A stretch of 64,000 bases of DNA from NCBI GenBank assembly GCA_039619475.1, contig CM077116.1, positions 380,394,760 to 380,458,759 of the forward strand, in the 5' to 3' direction. Of this stretch, positions 44,400 through 55,429 are shown in pieces (positions within the stretch are counted from its first letter, which is position 1; each line of letters starts with the position of its first letter). Made by a program: the position numbers and the translations under genes. The notes beneath the pieces were generated by a model. That model was not told the DNA's origin, did no database searches, and saw only the letters and a program-made list of their open reading frames with translations. This DNA comes from Icerya purchasi (lineage: Eukaryota > Arthropoda > Insecta > Hemiptera > Monophlebidae).

Positions 44400-45930
44400 C
44401 GAAACTAAACCGAAATCTTTCGCTCGTTCAACTGACTACGACTTCGTAAATTATATTTTTTGCTTTTAGAAGGGTCGCTGTCATTATCTGTGTTTTCCAT
44501 CCTACTTGCATCATTCTCACCGCTAATTGCTGTAGCCGGCGTATCATTGATATTTGTTGAATTGGGACTTTCCTGAGTGGTTTCTGACATAACAGTACTT
44601 TTTATAGAATTTTTCTTGTCTTTCCTATCAATTAGGTTTTTTTTTTCAGTAAACTAACAATCGGCCTCCACCTCTTTATTAAAAGTTTCAGTAATTTTTA
44701 TTTCAATGGCTTCTCTAACTAAACCGTTTTTAAACTTCCAACGCTGCGTTTATATGTACAGTCTGCTTGGTGTTCTTTTATACGTGTATTATAATAGTTC
44801 TACCCTTTTGCCTAACATAACAGCTACCATATTCACACGAAATCTTATACACAGCCGCTACATGATACGGGGATAAATCATCTTTAACGCTGTTCAACAA
44901 TTTAATAATTTTTACACATGTATTGAACACTGGTCTAATATTATTTTTCTTCAGAATTCTGCCAATCCTTTTATGTACAGCAAACAAATTGAATCATCAA
45001 TTCTTTGTTCTGCCTCAATTTTTCCTTCCCAAATTCCATGATTTTTGCAGAACTTCTTCATACAGTACTTATCTCTTTTTTACTGTAACCATTGATCGCT
45101 CGCAGTGATCGATCCTACTTCATTATCCTTTTTAATTAAAACGTCTAAAAAAACCAATTGCCCATCTTTTTTCTTTTCCATTGTGAATATAACATTTCCG
45201 TGAAAATTATTTAAATCACTCAATGCTCAAGATCTCATGGATCACCAAGACATCTAATAAAAAAGTCCTGGAAATGGCCAAAACAGAGAGAATGCTGGCT
45301 GACTGGATTATAAGAAGAAAAGTTGGTTATTTCGGACACGTTACAAGAGGACCAAAGTACCAGATATTGCAGCTAATAATCCATGGAAAAATTGAGGGGA
45401 AAAGGAGCGCGGGGAGACGACGAACAGATTGGATCCGGAATATTAAGGACTGGACCGGTACCCTTTGTGTTGAAGGCCTGATACATGGAGCCAGACATCG
45501 AACGTATTGTGATCGCTTACGCCCTAGTAGGGTATAGCACCCCAAGAAGAAGAAGAAGAAAATTCCCGTAACCGAACCTCCCCAAAGAACCACACTACAA
45601 ACGTGTCATTCATATATTGAAACCGTCCATCTGTTCAGCATATATTTATCAATCTCTTCCATAGAAATGTTTGCAAATACCGTAGCGAGCCTGGATCCCA
45701 TGGCCATGCCATCTTTTTGTTTATACAATTTTTCCATCAAATGTAAATATGTTAGCTTTTGTAATTACATCAGTGAAACTGGCTAATTCGTTACTAATGT
45801 CATATTTATTAATAATTTTGAAGCTATTCTCAATTAGAACATTAATAAACAATAAAAAAACGTCAAACCTGATCATAATTGTGATTTTAATGTTAATATG
45901 AACCGCGAAAACTCTGCGTATTGTTATCAT
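44400..45930 (-). mobile_element. Penelope-like element, 5'-truncated and split
   Basis: The - strand starts at RT motif A (FDVFLLFINVL) near 45870 and continues DGMAMGSRLATVFANISMEE (family: DG.AMGSPLSPVLANIYME). Where relatives have the YVDD box it reads LWGGSVTGIF (45587-45560), so both catalytic aspartates are gone. An RTE fragment interrupts at 45223-45562. The frame resumes LSDLNNFHGNVIFTMEKKKD and QLVFLDVLI, then RIGRILKKNNIRPVFNT, and the GIY-YIG endonuclease start VYKISCEYGSCYVRQKGRT. The end (44590-44405) is acidic/basic. RT upstream of motif A is absent. Flanks carry Penelope-type terminal sequence. Confidence 0.9.
45223..45562 (+). mobile_element. RTE-type LINE 3' fragment inside the Penelope element
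   Basis: Frame 45223-45537 is intact: LKISWITKTSNKKVLEMAK, RKVGYFGHVTRGPKYQILQL, KIEGKRSAGRRRTDWI, the well-known C-terminus of insect RTE-like endonuclease/RT proteins. It ends in (GAA)n at 45544-45562, the characteristic RTE tail. Opposite in orientation to the Penelope element. Confidence 0.92.
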
Positions 45931-46231
45931 TTATTTGTCATTTTAAAAACAAAAACAGATAATTGGAAAAATAAGTTTACGCAAATCTTGTTTATTAAAT
46001 TTATTGCTATATCGGGGTGGTATTTATGTAATTCTGTTAAAATAAACAAAAATAACATTATCGCTAAGGTTGTATAATTAAATGGTACTTATATGAGTTC
46101 TTTTAACAGTAATAATTATTTTCAAAGTAATGCAAGTACTTTAACAAAGTATATTGCATTTATATAATGAATAATAATATTCAAAATGAGTTTAATATTG
46201 ACAATGTCTATTTACAGTAAAGTAATTTTGA

Positions 46232-46503
46232 CAGAGAATTACTGAATATAATCAAACGAAGAAAAACAGCATACTTAAGAGGTTCGAAATATAAACTGTC
46301 ATAGACCATAATAATGGTTAAAGTAGAAGGAAAAAGAAAAGTTGGAAGAAGAGCGATTTCCTGGCTTGATAATATCCAGAAATCGACGTCTATGAAGGTA
46401 GAAGAATTATTCCATACGGCAAGGGACCGAGCATTACATCAAAAAATCGTCGCCATGGTTGCTACCAACGACTAAGAACAGTCAAATGATATAAGAAGAA
46501 GAC
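46232..46503 (+). mobile_element. RTE-type LINE 3' fragment, second copy
   Basis: Reads ELLNIIKRRKTAYL, then VEGKRKVGRRAISWLDNIQK, then DRALHQKIVAMVATND and a stop, with an AAGAAGA tail. Same type as 45223-45562 but more diverged, with a frameshift near 46300. Confidence 0.88.
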
Positions 46504-47395
46504 TTTTACGTTGCTAAGCATAACTAAAAACATTCGATTGCAAATTGCAAAAATTACGTACTGAATACATTAAAGATGATTTACTTTGAAAAAATGTTTA
46601 TTAACTTCAATAAATCGAACGGAAGTTAAACAATCTAAAGGTAGAAGTGGATTAGTGATTGCATAAATTAGAATTTTTCACTTCTGTGCATTTTTCTCAT
46701 TTCACGAAACAGATACTTAACCTTTCCTGCATATATGAAATCTGCAATTTTAAAACAAACGTGTTTTTATTACATTCAGTTATTATCCAAGTTCTTTAAA
46801 TTTCAATGTTTAACAAAAATTAAATTAAAGTAGTAATGTGAACACGTAAAGTCAACATTTCCTTTCAAGGACACATTTAAAAGATCATTTTAAAGTTTTT
46901 TTTAGGACAAGGGTTGATCGATTGAAGTAGAATTTGTAGAAGTGATGGATAATTAGGAAGTTTTATTATCACCATGTTCCTAAGAAAATAAATAATTGAT
47001 AAAATAAAGGGTGAAAATTAAAATTTTCTGTAAGTAGTTTTCTTAAATTTTTATAAAATATATTATACCATTTAAGGGACTTCTGAAATTTTTCCCTTAA
47101 TTATGCCACTACATGTGATTACAAAAAAAAGTAATGTACACTAAAAGCAAGACTGAATTCATATTATCTGTAAATAAATTCGTGTATTTTATGCACTAGC
47201 GCCATCTTTTTTCAAAAGACGAAACTTTTAGTTGGAAACAATTTAAATAGATAACTCGCTACTTGACAGAATCATTCGATAAAATCGTAATTAACTTTTC
47301 ACACACACGGACGCACATCATAAAAAAATAGTAGAAAATGACATCATTTTTTATTAATCATATTAGATAATTTTTAGAGGCACTGTGTTTGAAAA
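46504..47395. other. Nothing recognised
   Basis: AT-rich with no assignable feature. Confidence 0.4.
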
Positions 47396-48556
47396 TGAAA
47401 TACGATTTTGTTCCCGACCAATAGTGATCTTTCAATTAATATATGGATCTTGACTGAAAAAAAAAAAAAATGTTTTCTAAAAATTTTTAGTATTCCGCGC
47501 TCACCGGAGTTTAATTTTGACGTTGAGAACCCGGATGTTCCAAACTAGAAAAATATACGTGAATGGACATATTTTTAGCAGTGTTCGAATGATACTGGCG
47601 TCGTCCAGAAAGGGACGTACGTCATCCTTCGCGCTTTTTTGAACTTTTCGCTAACTTCAACAGTTTCGTTAAGAAAATGACTTACGGGTTCGTTCTGATC
47701 TTTCCAACAATATATCACATGCCTGGGAAAAAAGAAATATTTTTTTTAAAATCTTTGAGCTTTGAATTTTAAAATGGAGAACTCGGATGTTCTAAACTAG
47801 AGAAGTATACGGGGATGCGCATTTTTTTAATCTTGTTCAAAATTTTTAGCTATAATACTCGGGTCGCAAAGGAGAGGCTACATATCGGTTCTTCTGTTTT
47901 TTTTAACTTTTCGGTAACTTTGAAAGTTTCGTTAAGGAAATTAAATATGGTTTTGTTCCCGACAAATAACGATCTTTCCAAAGATATATCACAAACCGAA
48001 AAAAAAAAATATTTTTTTCAAAATTTTTGAGCTTTCGGCGCCCCAAAGGTCTGAACATAAAGTTGTAAGCTTGGCTATATTTTTCCTATGAAGCGGTCCT
48101 TTACGGATATGTCTGAAATAACTTTTGCTTTCTCTAACGTTTTTACTCGGGCTAATACTTAGGTGAACTTCTTTTGTTTTTCTGTTTTTGGCCCAAAAGA
48201 GGGGATTTAAGTAACTTTTTTACAGTCTTTTTTTTTGATTTTATGAAAGGACTCCTGCACTTTATTTTATATTTAGAATTTCAGCTTTATAGGTTATTGG
48301 GTGATGAGTTATGATTTTTTAAGTGGTTTTTGAGGTTGTTTTAAGTACCATATTATATATTCTTGACGGTTTTTTGGGTTTTATGCCACCTAGGGTAATC
48401 GGTCATCTTGAGGTTATAGATCGTTCTGAAGAGAATTTCAATTGTAATTTATGTTCCAAATTTGAAGTTTATAAGTCGGCTGTGAGTTATTGATTTCTAT
48501 TTGATATTTTTGTCGTTTCTGAACCATCTCCGTACATTGTATGTGTACGGAATACT
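47396..48556 (+). repeat. Left arm of a large inverted repeat, built of ~270-bp units
   Basis: Recurring landmarks TTCCCGAC..ATA..GATCTTTCC, ATATTTTTTT..AAAA..TTTGAGCTTT, GGATGTTC.AAACTAGA and AACTTTTCG.TAACTT appear with a spacing of about 270 bp (GATCTTTC at about 47426, 47696 and 47968). A unique part (48030-48556) follows, ending TCGTTTCTGAACCATCT...GTGTACGGAAT. The reverse complement from about 47690 inward is found at 52716-53605. Confidence 0.85.
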
Positions 48557-48559
48557 AAA

Positions 48560-49505
48560 AATGGAAAAGTAAGGCTATATTCTAATTTAGAGCTTTAACT
48601 TATAACCACCGTTTTATTTTGATTATTAGTAGCGTGACTAATACCATTTCTATGTGGTGATTGCGGATTTAGACGCACAGCAGTAGTCGCGTAGACGAAT
48701 TTCCTGAATGCGGCAGTGTTTTAAAATTAATTATTATTGTGGTCTATTTACTGTAGACAAAAAAAATGTCTTATGTTCAAGGTGAATGTATGTTATTACT
48801 ATAAAGTAATAAGCGATTTCGTGTAATGTATTTAAAAGTAATTATCGATGGTCTTCAGGTTTTTTAAGATATTATAACTTAAAGATATTATCTAACCGAT
48901 GGTTCAAAAATTTTTCTATTCAATTATTATTCAATTCGACCATACATTTTATTGATAAATGAAGATAATTTGTTTTAAACGGTTACTTCCGGAGCTTAAA
49001 ACATCCGCTGACTAAGTCGAGAAATTAGACTTAATACTACATTTTGTTTTTCATTTTAAAATTTTGCAACAGAAAATTTTAAATTAGATGGTAATCGGTA
49101 AACCACTGTACATTACTTTCGTCCGAAGATAGATACGACTGGAAAGAAAAGAACAAATCGAATATTTAGCCCATCATGCATTATTATAACGTTTAGATTT
49201 GAAAAACACGGTCAAGAATGACTTACAAATAATATTAATTGAAACATCATAGCAATTCAAAAATTCTTTTTCAATAAATTAGTCGTTGGTACCAAAAGTT
49301 TTTACTTCTAAATAGTGAACAGAAACTAGTAACATTTTATAAATTTTTACCGAAAGTTATTACAAAACACGCACAGATTTAATATGAAAATATCTGAATT
49401 CAGTAAATTTACAATAGTTTAAGCAATTAGTTTAACCGGTTAAAAATCGTACAAGCAACAATAAAAAATAAATGTTTATTTTGTTAAAATAAAACAAAAA
49501 AAAAA
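48560..49505. other. Nothing recognised, interior of the inverted-repeat unit
   Basis: AT-rich, no coding frame or known terminus. Confidence 0.4.
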
Positions 49506-49509
49506 AAAA

Positions 49510-49995
49510 AAAAAGTACAGAGATTAGTATTGTCACCATTATTGATATTTTTATGCATGAACGATATAACAGTCAACACACAGACATCCGTTCCTTGGGA
49601 AATATTGTACATAAATGACGTCTTTCTTAAAACAAATGTGAATTCAGAGAGTCGTTCGCAGGAAAAAAAATAACAAAAAACTAATTAAAAATTTCGACAA
49701 AACTACACAACCGAAACTATTAAATTAGACAGAACGGAACTTAAAAAGGTCACTCAATTCAAATATCCGGGCTTCTATACCACTACAGAGGAGGTTAACA
49801 CGAATTCTTAAACAGAAATAAGACGTGTGAAACGGAAACAGCTAACTGCAATATCATGCGACAAAAATATATCTGCCTACAATAAGAGAAGAATATAAAA
49901 CGATAATCAGGTTAGTTGCTGTATGGATCTGAACAACAAATAAAAGTAGCCGAAATAAAAATGCTATTCTAAATATAGTATACTCGTGCATCAGT
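49510..49995 (+). mobile_element. RTE-type LINE RT remnant
   Basis: The + strand reads LSPLLIFLCMNDITVNTQTS, VPWEILYINDVFLKTN (YADD is YIND, so catalytic Asp lost), LDRTELKKVTQFKYPGF, then RRVKRKQLTAISCDKNISAY with frameshifts, matching RTE-like RT. It lies between the inverted arms. Confidence 0.82.
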
Positions 49996-49999
49996 GACT

Positions 50000-51300
50000 A
50001 GACAAATAATTAGGGTGCAAAAATTGTCAGTTCCTCTAGGATGCGCCACTAGTGCGAGAAAAATCGAACAATCATTCTTGAAGGCGATAAACTGATCGCG
50101 TTTAATTTGTAACTGATCTCACGCTGCAAACTGCTGTATAAAGAGCAAAATGTAGAAATTTTTGGAGATTAGGATGAAACTGGCATCTCATTGTACATGA
50201 TCCAGAATACGATTTTCGCAAGTTAGACATAATGATTGACTTTTGAATGAGGCATAAAAATTGTAGTAATTTACATTTGTTTACGAAATTCAAAAGAAAA
50301 TGGGCTAAAAATGATACGGTTAATACTTGTAATTACATTGGAAGGTAAACGGACGACAAAATGCATAACGAAAGAACAGCAGTAATGAATGTCATCGAGA
50401 TGGTAAGCGTGGGCAAAACGTGTTATTGCAAATGATGACGATGATATGGAAACCATTGGATGTGAAGAAAAAAGAAATATTAGATTGTAAAACAGGGTTT
50501 CAATGAGTTTAGCCTTTAATGCGAAGAATAGGAAAAATATTTGGTAAGTCTGGAAAAAGATAAAATGAAGAAAAGCAACAAAATAACAGAAGCAATTAAC
50601 ATGGTTAAGAGACGTATTAAAAAAGATCAACTAAAACAGGATTATACGGTAGAAGATATAACACGAGAATACTTCGAAGGAGAAATGGAACGGTTAATTA
50701 AGGAGAATGAATATTCTAGTACAATAAGGGGCGATTTAGGCGCTTTGTCAGCTGATAAAATATGGTGGTGAGAAGGGGAAGCAAAATGACATCAGATGAA
50801 TAAGAACTTCAAAGGTGAAGAAACAACACTAATGGTGTAAATATTAAAAAGAGCAAGGCTATGAGAAGTATGTTGGGGAAAGTTGCGGAAAATCTTTTCC
50901 GCGATATAAAGAAATGGAGAAGAGAAATGGATAGAACGATCATCTAATATCTTTAAACGAGTAATTCTTGTATATATGTATATTTCGCGTATCTCGGAAA
51001 CGGTTTGGATGAAATTTGCACACTAGGGGTATTTTGGGACAATAAATCGATCTGTCAAGGTCTAATCCATGGAAAAATTCGGTTTCCCGAGTTTTAAATG
51101 GGTTTTAATGTTTTCAGTAGTAAATCGCAAAAACAATCATTTATTGAGATTTACTGGCTATAGCGATTTCATTTTTCATTTTTAAAAATAATAATTTATT
51201 GATAAGAACAGTGTTAAGGATTTAATGATTATTTGGAAATTAATAAGATAACATGTTAAAAGTTTTATTCATAGATCGATGTTAAGAAAACATTTACGCG
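50000..51300. other. Mostly unrecognised; one short charged frame
   Basis: Frame 50541-50771 on + encodes a highly charged 76-residue segment (KITEAINMVKRRIKKDQLKQ, then REYFEGEMERLIKE) predicted helical by composition. No family recognised and no supporting splice or promoter context. Sequence near 50985-51010 (CGTATCTCGGAAACGGTTTGGATGAAATTTG) has a partial echo near 52300. Confidence 0.3.
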
Positions 51301-51307
51301 AACAACC

Positions 51308-51665
51308 TTTTTTTTTTTTTTTTTTTTTTTTTTTTGGCTTGCACATACACGCCATTTGGCCACTACCTAATCATTTTTAGTACAAATTGGAACCAATCTG
51401 TACTTTTTTCGGCCATCGCTGGGGATCGAACCCATGATTACTATCTTAGTAATCAGGCATTCACGCCAATAGGTTATTGCGAAGACCCAGCGGACAACAA
51501 ATACTGGTAGTGCAAAGCAATAAAACATATGGTCGGCAAAACAGGCGAGCGCGTAATTCCAGATGCCTCGAAACGGCGAGGAACGAATGGGCAAAAAAAT
51601 GGCATCGGTTTTGGCTGTCTCAGCCGATTAGCGACCGGTCACATAATGACGGTTAATCGTGTGCT
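51308..51665 (-). mobile_element. tRNA-derived SINE
   Basis: On the - strand an RNA polymerase III promoter is visible: an A-box-like TTGGCGTGAATGCC (about 51457-51470) and B box GGTTCGATCCC (51422-51432), about 30 bp apart and within a tRNA-like stretch. A unique body follows, then a 28-base A tail (T on + at 51308-51335). About 190 bp upstream of the A box may be a head region or flanking DNA. Target duplication not found. Confidence 0.75.
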
Positions 51666-51669
51666 ACGC

Positions 51670-52715
51670 ATGCAGTAAAAAAATATACATATATAATAAA
51701 AAAAAAACAAAAACGAGAATCGAAAATATCGTAAAAAACAGTTGATTTTTTATTTTTTTTGTATTCATTTTATACTTAAAAAAGAAAAAAAGACGTTTTT
51801 AATAGCTACTAAATAAAAAAAGAAAAAGAAAATTGGTTGATAAACAAAGGAGGACTTTGCCTATTTATATAAAAATATATTTGTTTGCGAAAGTGAATTA
51901 CCGAGAATATGTTGTGCACATTTTAAAAACCCCCTACCCTCATTAAATTTTGCAGTGATTTAGTCGGAAATTTTTTCCAATTGATTGGAAAACAGCAGAT
52001 CACAAGTAAAATTACAAGACGCTTTTTATTTGTTTTTATAATGAATAAACCGATAGAGATAAAGCTGACGACCATATACTTAAAATTTAATTTTTCTAAT
52101 AAAAAACGCATAGAAATATATTCATAAAAATCAACGTGTGCAGTCATTGAAAACATTTTCCAACCATCCGGAAAGCGAATTCGAAGGACCTCTATATTTT
52201 TGTTGCGTTCAGTATTGAAAAGCAAAGTTGCATGGAAAGAGGCTTTAAATTCATAAATGTGTTCGTAAATTAGTTTTAAAATATTTCATGTTTTGTGATT
52301 TCGATTTGGATGAAATTTGGTTTTTAGATAAGGTTTTTGTTTTTAAATTTACCTATATAGTTGTATTTCTTGTAAAAACGCAATTTTACACACAACATTT
52401 TTTTTTTTTTTTCATTTTTTTCATTTTTTCTCCCATACGTGCTTACAGCACCATAGGCTAGCAGTACGACGTTAAGAATGAGGTCAAATTTTTCAGAGCT
52501 CTCATGCTGACAATTTCATTTTTGTGGTACTTGCACTGTTGCCGATGGATGATAACAACTGTTACCTCAAAATTTTGTGATACGGTGCCATATAACATTA
52601 TCCGAATACGAATATGTTCGGCTGACAAACAATGCAATTATTGTGTTAACCAATCTAAATAAGTAAGGGTAACATTACCGAATTGGAGCATCAAACTAAT
52701 GTTGGATGTTTTTAG
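51670..52715. other. Nothing recognised, interior of the inverted-repeat unit
   Basis: AT-rich with A and T runs; no gene assigned. Confidence 0.4.
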
Positions 52716-53605
52716 GATTCCGTACACATATAATGTACAATGTACGGAATCCTAATAAGATGGTTCAGAAACGACAAAAATATCAAATAAAAATCAATAA
52801 CTCACAGCCGACTTATAAACTTCAAATTTGGAACATAAATTACAATTGAAATTCTCTTTAGAACGATCTATAACCTCAAGATGACCGATTACCCTGGGTG
52901 GCATAAAACCCAAAAAACCGTCAAGAATATATAATATGGTACTTAAAACGACCTAAAAAATCACTTAAAAAATCATAACTCATCACCTGATAACCTATAA
53001 AGCTGAAATTTAAAATATAAAATAAAATGCAGGAGTCCATTCATAAAATAAAAAAAATTACGGTACAAATGTCATGTAAAGTTGCCGAAAAGTTCAAAAA
53101 AGCGCAAAAAATGACGTGTCTCCCTCTCCTATCGCCGCGAATATTACAGCTAAAAATTTTGAACGCGGTTAAAAATATGTGCATCCCCGTATATTTCTTC
53201 AATTTGGAACGTCCGGGTTTCCAGCTTTAAAATTAGACCCTCGGGGCGCTGAAAGTTCGAAATTTTGAAAAAAATATTTTTTTTTCCGGGCTTGCGATAT
53301 ATCATTAGAAAGATTGCTATATGTCGGGAACAGAGCCGTTTTTCATTTCCTTAACCAAACTTTCAAAGTTGCCGAAAAGTTCAAAAAAACGCGAGAACTA
53401 ATATGTAACCCCCTTTTTGCGACGCGACTATTATAGCTAAAAATTTTGAACAAGATTGGTAATATGAACATCCACGTTTATTTCTCTGGTTTGGGACATC
53501 TAGGTTTTCAACCTTAAAATTATCCTTTCGGGGCTCCAAAAGCTCGAACTTTTGGAAAAAAATATTTTTTTTTCTGGCCATATGACATATTGTTGGAAAG
53601 AGTGC
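52716..53605 (-). repeat. Right arm of the large inverted repeat
   Basis: Reverse complement of about 47690-48556: GTTTCTGAACCATCTTATTAG, the GGTCATCTTGAGGTTATAGA block and two ~280-bp units (53040-53310 and 53310-53605). The innermost 40 bp (52721-52760) are themselves a palindrome centred on TAATGTACA (AGGATTCCGTACA / TGTACGGAATCCT); the left arm has a shortened version. Coding-like frames within it are low-information translations of the repeat. Confidence 0.85.
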
Positions 53606-55425
53606 TACGCGTTGATTGTGTTGGGACCAAACGGATTTTTATAATCGTTGAATTGAACTTTGACGACTGTTTTGGTTCTCGGACCTTGCTGGATTTTGTT
53701 CTTACGTACTTTTCGTTCGGACCGCTATTCTTTTCAACGACTGGATTCGCAGTCTCTTTGACCTTTCTTTCGAACAAAAGAATACTCGAGAACTAACTTC
53801 AAACTCGGCAGAATCGGAGCTGAATCTCTTCTCTAATTTTACGGTATTTACTGATACTTTTGCTTCCCGAACTGTCTTCTTCCCGTCGCAGACTTACCAA
53901 TTATCTCTTCATCTTAACAATCATTGCGCGTATCCCTTTTCTGACATGATCTATATCGACCCGTCTCTCCCTAGCCAGCAACAGATTCCCACACAATCAC
54001 GCATTTACCCTCTCATTACATTATAATTAATTAATGATATATTTTTATTTATTTATTTTTATTTTTTGTTTTTTCCATGTAATGAGTACATTACATATCC
54101 TCGCATACCGAAGAAATAAAAATTTCAGTAGAAATTTTTATTTGATTACCTTACCTAACCTATTTTATTTACACTTATACATATATTAACAATTATTTAC
54201 ATCTGGTGGATTTTTTCGTTTCCCTATTTACAATTATTATTATTATTATTATTACGATTATATTTATTTATTTTTTGTTCTCCAACCATCGATAACTTCC
54301 GGTCATTGTCAGTTTCTCTGTTCTCACTACAAATTATCTAATCTTATTTTTACATTAGATCCCGCTTTATCGGCTCGGACATTTTCCTCTATAATTAATG
54401 TTATATTCATGTACCAAATTTCGTTCCGACAATAGTCACTGTGTCTTTTCAGGGAGTTTCTAAACATGCGGGGTATCAGAGATTGACCTTTTTATGTTCA
54501 TCAAACGCGGCTCAATATTTTGTACGGTTCGTGCCTTTTTCTTTTTTTTTAAATTTTGTGTATTCTCTTTATATTGTTTGTCGCACGAAAGTGGCTCTTG
54601 TTTGTATACCCTCAATGCCTTTTGTTTCGTGAAAAGTCCGTTTAGGTTGACGATACTCATTCTTTATTCTTATAGTCGCTATACAACCGGTTTTCTTCGT
54701 CAACGTGCTGAGCGTTGTTTTCCTTTGGCCGGTTGCTCAGATTTCTTTCATCATTTCTGGCTGAGCAATAAACGAGAGCTGCACGCTATTAGTTCGCACC
54801 GATTGTCATTTTATAAATTTTCGACCGCTCGATTTACGGTTTTTTACAATCAACCATTTTAGTGCAAAAGGCGTTTTATGGTTCTACATTTAGTCCTGGA
54901 TTTTTGGAAGGATTAATGTGTATCATGTAGACTAGAACATTTTAGTACCGATAAATATTTAAAAATTTGTAATTATTTTCATCCGAAATATTTTTTTTAA
55001 ATTTATTTATTTTGTCTATATCGTTGCTTTTTTAATTTCTCCGATGTTTTATTTTTGTTATTTTGGAATTGATTTCTTTTGCAGCACAGTGTGACACTGC
55101 GTGATGTGTGAAAAAGAACTGGACTGAAAATATTTGTTTTGGAATTAATTATTGTAAAATGTAAAGTATGGTAATTCTTATTAAAACATTCTTTGTAGGA
55201 ATAGAATGTTAAGTGAAAAATACAGGATACTATAAACTTAAAATCAGATTTCGTTGGTTTGAATTTAGTATTATGTAAATGATAATTATATTTATCTTTA
55301 ATTTAACATACGGAATCCTCAGCGCATGAAACATCATGCTTGACTGTATTTGTTGTTTTTTTTTTTGGTTAGACCAAGAAACTCGTACGGTTCATTTTTC
55401 ATGTGTAGGTATTTGTAGTTAATAT
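53606..55425. other. No gene supported
   Basis: Pyrimidine-rich from 53610 to 54010, then AT-rich. Frames such as 54494-54862 consist largely of Phe/Leu/Ser from T-rich sequence and are not supported. The first part might be an unidentified retroelement tail because it ends in an ATTT-rich stretch near 54025-54065. Confidence 0.35.
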
Positions 55426-55429
55426 ATAT

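Noticed and set aside
47396..48030. CRISPR-like or satellite array
   Set aside because: Units are about 270 bp, strongly diverged and lack short repeat-spacer structure; the organism is eukaryotic.
51421..51475. A functional tRNA gene
   Set aside because: A and B boxes are present, but the cloverleaf is incomplete and a poly(A) tail follows, as in a SINE.
53027..53777. Frames within the right inverted arm
   Set aside because: Not conserved between the ~270-bp units or with the left arm; explained by the repeat.
54494..54862. 122-codon + strand frame rich in Phe/Ser/Tyr
   Set aside because: Produced by T-rich sequence; no domain and no relation to neighbours.
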